Of a stretch of DNA of 64,000 bases, positions 56,300-64,000 are shown piece by piece. Location of the stretch: the NCBI GenBank assembly GCA_002812745.2, contig NCSJ02000188.1, positions 19,790 through 83,789 of the forward strand, in the 5' to 3' direction. The position numbers were made by a program, and so were the translations under genes. The notes beneath the pieces were generated by a model. That model did not search any database and had not been told where the DNA came from. It saw only the letters and a list, made by a program, of their open reading frames with translations. Source of the stretch: Scytalidium lignicola. Its lineage: Eukaryota > Ascomycota > Leotiomycetes. The stretch's first letter is position 1; every line of letters starts with the position of its first letter.

Positions 56300-56817
56300 A
56301 TGTCTAAGACGCCCATGAATGTAGCAAACTCCAAGGGGGCTGGGATCCTCCACAATCAGGCTATCGTAGCAAATGGAGTGGTTTACTGCTCCGGCCAAGT
56401 TCCAGCGGATCTTACCACTGGAGAAATCGTGGACGGAGACATCAAAGAGCATACAGTACGTTTGACCACCGTTTCTCATATTTTTGGACTCAAAACTTAC
56501 CACCTTTTCAAGCATCAATGCATTCGTAACCTCAAAGTGGTTCTTGNAAAACGCAGGCTCAAGCCTTGAAAATGCAGTCAAAGTTAATGTATTTATTACC
56601 GATATGAACAATTTCGCAGCCATGAACGAAGTGTATGTGCAGTATTGGGGAGCTATAAAGCCTGTTAGGACGTAAGTTATATTTATTCTTCTATGCTTCT
56701 TTTACTCGAGGGAAGTCGCTTAGAATCATCAGATGTGTGTGCGTGCTGAGTCTTCCAAGGGGAGCGGATGTTGAAATTGAGTGTACTGCTTTGGCAAAGA
56801 TTGAATCCCGTCTGTAG
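56300..56817 (+). CDS. RidA/YjgF enamine-imine deaminase
   Basis: Exons 56300-56455, 56513-56671 and 56733-56817; introns 57 and 61 bp. The protein is 132 residues if the n at 56547 is an extra symbol; with that base counted the second exon leaves frame. Family segments: GAGILHNQAIVANGVVYCSGQVP, LTTGEIVDGDIKEHT, HQCIRNLKVVL, AVKVNVFITDMNNFAAMN, YWGAIKPVRTCV with the conserved Arg that binds the substrate carboxylate, and GADVEIECTALAK. RidA hydrolyses reactive 2-aminoacrylate-type enamines and imines, including imino acids released by amino-acid oxidases. Next to DAO this is a sensible partnership. Mitochondrial or cytosolic location cannot be told; there is no leader. Confidence 0.87.
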
Positions 56818-57190
56818 TTTTGACAAATGAATGAATGGTATCTTCTCTTGAACAGATGCGCAGAGTGTCCGATCTCCGGCCGTGTGCGACTTTCTAGCTA
56901 GTATAAGACGATTGGTGCAGATCGGCAACCGAAGCTCAGCTCGGCACCGGTCAGAAAAAGCCGGGAATCCTTTGCGGCATGACGGCGAGTCTGCAATAGC
57001 CCTGCACGCCCTGCCAAAGAAAATTAATAGCCGCATGCACAGGTAGTTCAACCCTGTCAATGGCATTCAACCCTTCGTGCCTTATCTCAGGCCACCGTAG
57101 CCCAAAGGACCTAAAACATACTCCTCAAAACAACTCACGAATAAACCCCTCTAAGTTACCTATATCGCTGTTCTAGCTCACCTGCAAATT

Positions 57191-58739
57191 ATGATATCTT
57201 GTATCATTTTAACATTGGGTGCAGTCGCTTCCGTAGCATTTTCTTATCTTGGCTATCCGTATCTTGCTCGTAATATAAATGAGTTGGATTATGAAGGGCG
57301 AGTGAAGCATATTCTACAGACCACACCTCTCATTGATGGACATAACGATCTTCCGTATCTCCTGAGGATTGAGTTGCAGAACAAGATCTATGATTCTTCC
57401 GAATTTAATTTTTGGGATGGTAAGTCGCAATCGTCAGTATGATTTACGAACTGAAGTGGCCTCAATTGGAGTATCTCGTGAACCCTCTACACATAACTAA
57501 TGACGGATACTTATACAGGATTGGCAAGTCACACCGACTTAGGACGACTGCAGAAAGGGCGTGTTGGTGGACAGTTTTGGTCGGTGTTTGTGGAGGTGAA
57601 ACATTACGCCATTCTTCGATACGTGAATTAATACTTGACAGTGTCCAGATTCCAAGCACATGGATGATCCAGATGTGAGTCTTGAAATGCTCACTCAAGA
57701 TCTTTACCCAGCTCCATCGCTCATTGAATACAGCATACCGTCCGGGATACAATCGAACAAATCGACGTAGCCAAGCGTCTATTTGAGCACCACTCGAAGA
57801 ATTTGACCTATTGCACTACATCTTCTTGTGCCATTAGCTCTTTCAAATCCGGACGTATCGCTTCTATGCTCGGTGCTGAAGGGTTGCACCAAGTGGGCTC
57901 AGCACTGGCTTCGATTCGACAATTCTACCTTTTAGGTGTGCGATATGTAACTTTAACGCACAACTGCGACAACGCCTTTGCAACAGCTGCTTCAACGGTC
58001 ACGGCAACGGGCAAAGATAAGGGACTTACTGAATTTGGATATGCAGCCGTAAGGGAGATGAATCGTATAGGTATGATGGTTGACCTCAGCCACGTAAGCC
58101 ACAATACGATGCGGGATGTGCTCAAGGTAGCGAGAAGCCCGGTGATATTCAGCCACTCAGCATGCTATGCCCTGGCAAGGAACTATCGCAATGTCCCTGA
58201 TGATGTATTGGTATCCTTGAAGAAGAATGGAGGAGTTGTGATGGTCATGTTCGTGAAGCGGTTCTTGGATGCAATCGACCCTAAGAGTGCCAATATGCAG
58301 ACTGCAGTAGATCACATATTCCACGTTGCAAACACTGCCGGGTGGGATCATGTTGGGATTGGTAAACTGATTTCATACGCAGCTCTACTCTCATTGTGGG
58401 CAATGCTTAAAAATAGGATGGTGCTAACGAAGAGCAGGCGCTGATTTTGACGGCACGGTGACTCTTGCAGACGGTATTGACGATGTGTCAGTGTATCCGC
58501 GATTGATTGAGGCCATCATGAGACGGGGCGCAACGAATGAGCAGATTCGATGTTTGGTAGGGGAAAATATCCTACGGGTCTGGCGGGAAAACGAAATAAA
58601 CGCTTTAAGTTTTGAAAGATCTGGTGAAAAGCCCATGGAAGATGTTTGGATTGAACGGCGGTGGTCGAGATGGGATAATCCGTTGCCCCTGATGTTACCC
58701 GGGAACAAAAAGAGAATAAAGGCAGAGAACTATGCGTGA
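57191..58739 (+). CDS. Membrane dipeptidase, peptidase family M19
   Basis: Exons 57191-57419, 57519-57595, 57642-57674, 57734-58361 and 58438-58739; introns 99, 46, 59 and 76 bp. The exons sum to 423 codons (422 residues), within the family range. An N-terminal hydrophobic segment (about 1-25) acts as a signal or anchor. Zinc ligands of M19 enzymes are visible: His and Asp in IDGHNDLPY, the bridging Glu in [10 protein letters not shown], His in VDLSHVS and FSHSACYAL, and Asp in [19 protein letters not shown] is a further signature. M19 enzymes split dipeptides and tolerate a D-residue at the second position. Beside DAO and RidA it could supply free D-amino acids from L,D-dipeptides. It is co-oriented with RidA, 374 bp downstream. 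Confidence 0.87.
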
Positions 58740-59006
58740 TAGAATGAATAATTAAAATTCAACCTCGAATTTAAGGGGATCACGGTAAGAAACGGAGAAT
58801 TGAAGAGCCCCAAGAATACGTGGAAGGCTCTTCCGGCTTGAGAATTATCACATCTGTCTGGATCACAAGATTAGTGTGCCATTCAACAATTCACTGTAAG
58901 ATAGAATTACATTGTAGATCTTGAATTGTTTAGCTACCTACCTATAGTAACGACTCATAAGCCGTCATCTGGGCCATCACAATTTGATATGACTCTTGGC
59001 CTCTTC
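58740..59006. other. Short convergent intergenic gap
   Basis: Lies between the dipeptidase and the 3' end of the aldolase pseudogene. Nothing recognised. Confidence 0.5.
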
Positions 59007-59851
59007 CTACAGTGGCAGGTAAGGGGTTCTTGGGCAACATTTCCTCCGCGCCTTGGCGGAATGAATTGCCGCAGCATATTTCGTGCTGGCTATGCCTGCT
59101 TTGCATGGACTCTCAGCCAGTGCAGCCATTTGATGTATTTTCAAGGCCTCGTCAATGCTCCCTTCACGATACAGCATGTATATTTTGGAAATGGGTTTTG
59201 GGGAAACATTTGCGAATGCCGCGATATAGCTAGCCGACCTAACAGACAAACCTCAAATCAAGAAATCAAATCTAATTGTCTTCTAAACGTTGCAAACCCC
59301 GAGACTGGAAGTGTAGCAGCCAGGCGTGTGATCTTCCCAACTGATGCACAGGTCAACTTGACACCGGCGATATTCGAGTGCTTCTTTGCTAAGTTGGCGA
59401 TGATTTCCGAGTCGAGGTCGACGCCATTGCACATGGCTGGAAAGTTGTAGATACAATAACGATGGGTAAAGGCGAGCTCGCTGAAACGTCTGTGTAGAAC
59501 TTCTCAATGACCGCGGGTGTAGTTGCTTTGCCAAATACGCTGGCGGTAGAAGGAGACATAGACAGCGCCGGCTTTTGCGGCGTTGGCAACGAGATCAAGG
59601 ACTTGTTTAGTGGAGTGTGCGCACACCCCCGCCATGACGGGAATTTCGCCCCTATAGCTTCGCGCGCCGTGGAGATGAGTTGGAAACGCTCCTCGCGCGT
59701 AAGTAAAAAAGCTTCGGCATTAGTTCCGAGAATCACCAGTCCTGTTAGACCGGACTTGGAAAGATACTCATAATATTGCTTCTGAGGCGCCAAGTTGAGC
59801 GTGTCGTTCTCGCGGTTGAAGAAAGTCGCCCGAGGACGGAACTGATGCCAT
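59007..59851 (-). pseudogene. Dihydrodipicolinate-synthase-family aldolase, decayed
   Basis: Read right to left, fragments in different frames together cover a DapA/HOGA-type protein: MASVPSSG; then FFNRENDTLNLAPQKQYYEYL, LSKSGLTGLVILGTNAEAFLL, TREERFQLISTAREAIGAKFP; shift; VMAGVCAHSTKQVLDLVANA; shift; VFGKATTPAVIEKFYTDVS; shift; IYNFPAMCNGVDLDSEIIANL with GVKLTCASVGKITRLAA, which holds the Schiff-base Lys; shift; then EGSIDEALKIHQMAALAESP to 59007. About five small indels, including a deletion of roughly 16 bp near 59840, destroy the frame. The lesions are indels, not RIP-type transitions, and not all fall in homopolymers. Members of this family cleave or form 2-oxo acids through a lysine imine. 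The neighbouring dipeptidase, RidA and DAO suggest it once handled a 2-oxo product. Confidence 0.78.
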
Positions 59852-59984
59852 AATGTTCAATGCAAACTCCTGTGTACCGGGTAAATGGATGGCCTGCTGT
59901 CTTGCACAAGGAGAATGAAGGCCTGCAAGTTAAGAAGATCACTGCGAGTCAGAAGTTGTGTTTATTAGTTAATCGTCGGGCCTC

Positions 59985-60450
59985 AGGCACGCGCATTGCC
60001 CGACTTTAGTCGCATTCGCTCCTAGTCGGTGGAAGCGAATGTGGTCGCAAAGCGAATGTGGTCGCAAAGCGAATGTGGTCGCCTATTTTTTTTCTATGGG
60101 AAACCCACACAAATTGAATACTAATTACCATAACTTGACATATCCACTCTCATCCAGTTCCTCTGAATCTGATGAATCCCCTGAATCACTGAAATTGCTC
60201 GAACTGTAACCAATTTCTCCTTCCAAATCTAGGCGTATATAACTCTCCATTAAGGCATCACTTGCCTTTCCTTCCTGCTCCTGCTCCTACTCCTGCTCTT
60301 GCTCCTGCTCTAGCTCTTCCAGTGGCTCAGGCCTTGCAAAGCTTGTTCTGATTAGTTGTTGAACAGGAGTTTGAGATGGCTTATAACATAGAATATCTGC
60401 TAAATCAGCTGTAAGTGTAACTGAAGGTTTCTAATTAATTAACTCCTTGT
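59985..60450 (-). mobile_element. Pogo-like DNA transposon, 3' remnant with repeated TIR motif
   Basis: Near 60030-60085 the motif GCGAATGTGGTCGCAAA occurs three times in tandem, with an inverted CGCATTCGCT at 60010-60020, as in a terminal repeat. On the minus strand from about 60445 to 60120 a transposase-like C-terminus reads LIRTSFARPEPLEELEQEQE, a TAG, then an acidic Ser/Asp-rich tail (SNFSDSGDSSDSEELDESG). The TAG interrupts a run of alternating Glu and Gln codons, consistent with a C-to-T change. The rest of the element to the right is unreadable and is cut by the gypsy LTR. Confidence 0.6.
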
Positions 60451-60764
60451 TAAGCTTTATGAAGGGTAGTAGAGTATACTCCTTATACAACTTAAGAACA
60501 TTTATTACACTATGAAAAANGCTATTTAATTATTTTNCTTTTTAAATGCCTTCTTCTTATACTATGTTACTTATGTAACCTTTTGATTTTTTNCTCTTCT
60601 TATTAATTATTTAACATAATATTCTAACTTCCTTATTAACTGCTTTTTNATACCTTTTTATAATCCTTCTCTTGTTTTATAACTTATACTTGTTCTTATG
60701 TTAATTCTTCTTCTTTTTAAAGCCTTTTCTTATTAAATAGTTTTTTTGTTATGAAATCTTATAT

Positions 60765-61106
60765 TGTTACAGGTTTTACCTAACAAGCTGATTGGTGTAG
60801 GCCTGAGGCTCGGTACACGGAAGGTGTACATAGAGAACCTAACAATCAGAAGTCACATGATGGAGTCCTAGGATCCCTGGAGGACTCCAGAGGACTCCAA
60901 GGACTCTAAAAGGTCTAGCAGGATTTCATTATCTATATAAGCACACTGTAAGAACATAAGAGTAAACTCCTCATGTTCAACCTAAATACATTACTAGACC
61001 CTACCTTGGACTTAGTCACTTGCTTATGTGTTATACGTTTCCGTTATCCTTGAACATCTACCTTACCCTTGCTATCCAGTGACCTGGATAGTGTAGTTTT
61101 GTAACA
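60765..61106 (+). repeat. 5' LTR, gypsy family 2
   Basis: 342 bp, TGTTACAGG...TTGTAACA, matching 36925-37283. It keeps more G/C than that copy and is followed by gag, so it is a 5' LTR. A TATCTATATAAGCAC box marks a probable promoter. Confidence 0.85.
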
Positions 61107-61127
61107 TTTTGAACATCACTTATCTTA

Positions 61128-62567
61128 ATGAATCAGGATTTGGAAACAAACACACTAGTAGATAACAACAACGAATAACAACCTGAAGAAGGTTCTGAAG
61201 AAGGCTCTGAAGAAGAATCTGAAGAGGGATCTGAGGAAGTATCTGAGGAAAGTTCAGAAGATAATTCTAAGGAAGACTAAGGTAAGAATCAAACTGTCGA
61301 GGAAACTAACATCCAGGAAGAAATGTTAGAGGAAGTTGTTATACTGCTAAAGTAATCTACTAAGTCAACAGAAGGATCAACTGTTAAAGAATCGTCAAGA
61401 GCTTCAGGAAAGAAGCTAACACCTCTATTACCTAAACCCGACCCAGAACCAATTCAAGTACTAAGAGCTCCAAGCCTAGACCCTGATCCAGACTTTGAAC
61501 CAAAAGACAACATCGAACAAGTTCCAATAACAACACCTAAAGAAGTCAAAATCGCCAGGCTAGACCTGTTCTATAAGGACAAAAAGAAGTTTAAAGCATA
61601 TCTTGTACAAACAAAAACTTATTTGGTATTGAATGATCACCTATTGCCTGGAGACATACATAAGGTTCTGTGGGCATCAACATACCTAAGAGGAGTAGCT
61701 GAGACTTGGTTTCAACCCTTTAAGGATAAGTGGTTTGCGACGAACAGAGGAATAACAAACCAGGGGGTAAGAAACATCCTTGGAAGTTAGGAAAATTACA
61801 TTAGAGAACTCAAACGATTGTACAAAGATGTTGATAAGAAGAGGAATGCTAAAAGACGATTAGCTCATCTTAGACAAACCAAGAGCCTTAATGAATATAC
61901 AATACTGTACTATCAATATACAGTATCAGTCAATTAAGGAGAAGAGGTACATATACACTAGTATAAGACTAGATTGAAAGATTCCATCAAAGAAGAATTG
62001 TATCGACAACCTGCAGTTATTACATTTAACACTCTAGTCAACTTGTTTATCAAGATTAAGAACAAACAATATAAGATGATTTTAGACAAAAAAGGAAGAT
62101 CCTACTTTAATTGTAGAAAGACTGATAATAAGAAGGATTATGAAAACCTTATAGAATTAGATATTATGAAAAAAGGAAAGACCTTTAAAGGAAAAGGAAG
62201 GAAGTACTTCAAAAGAAAGGGTAAAAAAGAGAATTCCTTTGGAATCTCCCTTGAAGAACTTGACAAAAAAAGGAAAAACAAGTTGTGTTTCAAGTGCAGA
62301 CTTCTTGGACATATAGCAAATACTTATAAGAAAGACAACAAGTCAAGTACAGTAGTTAAAGTTGAAGTTATGAGAATCTTAAGAATTATGGATATCTTAT
62401 CAGAATTGTTAAAAGAAGCAAGTTTGAATGAGGAGGAAAACTCTTCAGAAGAGGAAGATTACCAAGACTTAATAATTATGCTATATCATGTTATTAAGAT
62501 TAATGTAGACAAGATAGCAATAACAAGAATCCTCAAGATTGATTTTATACCTATGGAAAGGACTTGA
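61128..62567 (+). pseudogene. Gypsy gag relic with zinc knuckle
   Basis: Begins MNQDLETNTLVDNNNE, then acidic GSEEGSEEESEEGSEE repeats, a capsid-like core (VLNDHLLPGDIHKVLWAS, YLRGVAETWFQPF, SLNEYTILYYQY) and a knuckle LCFKCRLLGHIANTY with Cys-X2-Cys-X4-His-X4-Tyr, where the last position is Tyr where the family has Cys. At least four in-frame stops occur before 61974; the remaining open part is 61974-62567. Confidence 0.75.
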
Positions 62568-63557
62568 TATATAAGACACCCTTAAGATAACAACTAGAAT
62601 GAAGGTCAAGGCAGATGAAGATCAATTCCAGGAGTCAGTGGAATTTGGATGATTATACCAATGGATTTTGAAGTTATACCAACAGAACAATATCCTGTTT
62701 CTAAGGAATTATTAGTCTTGAAATATTACCTTATGATTAGCATAAGAGGACTAAGAGATTAAGAGATCTTAGACAAAAGCTAGCTTTTCAGAATTGTATA
62801 ATAAAAAGAAGTAATTATAAAAGTATATGAACTTGATATTAGAGATCTTGCTCTTGTCTACAAGACTAACCTCCAGAGTATCATTATAAAGAAGGGATCA
62901 TGCGAATTCTTCTTACCAGTAGAAAGAACTCAGATTTAGGATAACTTCGACTAAATGCCCAAAGATACTTAGATAGTAATAGAAGAAGGATTAAGCTATG
63001 TCATGTGAGGGTAATATAATGTTTAACATAAAGGACTTCCAATGATAACTTTCTGACAAGACTGTTTAGAAGCAGAAATACAGTATAAAGAAATCTAAGG
63101 TTTAAGAAAGTCAGTAAAACAATTATTAGAAGCTGAATAATACTATGCCTAACAAGAACAAAAGGAACTAGTTAAGATTGTTATTAAACAAGCTAATTAG
63201 GATGAAGAAGCTTTGCTTACGATTAATAAACTAGAAGAAGATTCACTACCTTTAGAAGTACTTATTGTATTACTAGGAGAAGATGAATTATTATAAAGAA
63301 TTGATAAACAGTTTAACCAAGAAGTAATAACATATCCTTTGAATTCTGTAAAAAGAATTCTTGTGGTAAGTAATGTGTTTATCATTGAAATAAGAGAACA
63401 TCTTGGAAATGAAATAGCAGAATGAGTATAAGAAGCATAAGCATTTATGAATGATGAAAGCCTAGATGGACTAAGACTAAGAAATCTTGTCAAAAGATAA
63501 ATAATACTCTTCAAGGAATTAAAAGAAAATACTGAAAACCTGGAGATTAATGACAAT

Positions 63558-63803
63558 ATGTCAATTAACAATGCTAGAAATGTTAATCTCTACTTGATGA
63601 ACAGTGAAAGTTCATTATACATTAATATAACATTGTGCAAAAAGCCAATGAAGGCTTTAATCAATTTAGAAGTTGAAAGAAACTTCATCAGTGAACAAGT
63701 CATGAAACAACTTGGACTTAATATGAAAGTCAAGGACAACAACTATCTAATATTGTTAACAAACAGTATCAAAGTTCAAAAGTATGTCAATGTTCAAACT
63801 TAG
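63558..63803 (+). pseudogene. Gypsy aspartic protease region relic
   Basis: An 81-codon frame with KALINLEVERNFISEQVMKQLGL, which has the layout of the retropepsin active-site loop of Ty3/gypsy Pol, but Asn stands at the catalytic position, so it would be inactive. Stops flank it on both sides. Confidence 0.65.
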
Positions 63804-64000
63804 AACTTAGATATGAGGTATGGTGGTAATCACCAAGAAAGGATATCTTTTGATGTTATAAAGTTAAGAATATATCAAGTTATATTAAGAATTGAATAGA
63901 TGAGGAAGTATAATCTAATAATTGATTGGAGAACAAGTATAATTACCTTCTTAGAAGAAATTGTATTTTTAAGAGTTGTCTATGTCAACGAAACTATAAA

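Larger units (their letters stand above)
61107..64000 (+). mobile_element. Ty3/gypsy retrotransposon internal region, runs off window
   Basis: Gag-like sequence from 61128, zinc knuckle near 62285, and a retropepsin-like region near 63630-63720, all plus strand, in the order expected after the 5' LTR. Many TAA/TAG codons and A-rich composition show RIP. Reverse transcriptase and integrase would lie beyond 64000. Confidence 0.8.

Noticed and set aside
57439..57678. 79-codon frame spanning dipeptidase introns
   Set aside because: It is a shadow: splicing at 57420-57518, 57596-57641 and 57675-57733 gives the M19 protein in another frame.

Overview
The window looks like a contig from a filamentous ascomycete (Pezizomycotina; several genes resemble Leotiomycete or Eurotiomycete homologues, but no marker fixes the class). 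Genes carry short introns of about 44-133 bp with GTAAGT-like donors and CTAAC-like branch points. Genic blocks of moderate GC alternate with extremely AT-rich blocks full of wrecked transposons whose changes are C-to-T and G-to-A, the footprint of repeat-induced point mutation (RIP). Single 'n' symbols sit beside homopolymer runs throughout, so some frameshifts may be base-calling artefacts.

Layout. 1-8.3 kb: a four-helix membrane protein gene with one intron and a five-exon PH-domain gene. 9-9.3 kb: a small inverted-repeat element. 11.2-14.0 kb: a broken Ser/Pro-rich gene, followed by a 474-bp hAT-like element made of (GAGTT)n arrays with an exact 8-bp target duplication. 15.9-17.8 kb: a complete four-exon lipase of the bacterial I.5 type. 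18.4-20.9 kb: a MULE transposon with 60-bp terminal repeats and target duplication. 21.3-22.5 kb: a seven-helix DUF3112-type protein. 23.6-25.1 kb: a six-exon Ayg1-like hydrolase (DHN-melanin family). 25.1-39.6 kb: an AT-rich transposon graveyard with a solo LTR, two nested pogo/Fot1 elements, a Helitron and 3' ends of two chromovirus-type Ty3/gypsy elements.

40.4-50.9 kb: an iron-siderophore block, with sidI-like mevalonyl-CoA ligase, sidA-like ornithine N5-monooxygenase, and an ABCB full transporter divergent from sidA; GATA-type ATCWGATAA sites lie in the intergenic DNA. 51.6-52.8 kb: a conserved fungal gene of unknown role split by an in-frame TAG. 53.7-54.1 kb: a second MULE relic. 54.8-59.9 kb: D-amino-acid oxidase, divergent RidA, a membrane dipeptidase and a decayed dihydrodipicolinate-synthase-like aldolase, which together suggest catabolism of D-amino-acid-containing peptides. 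60-64 kb: a pogo relic and the 5' LTR plus gag/protease of a RIP-damaged Ty3/gypsy element running off the right edge.

The most interesting candidates are the D-amino-acid gene cluster, the sidI-sidA-ABC linkage with GATA sites, and an intact antisense Zn2Cys6-like ORF just inside the 3' LTR of an otherwise ruined chromovirus.
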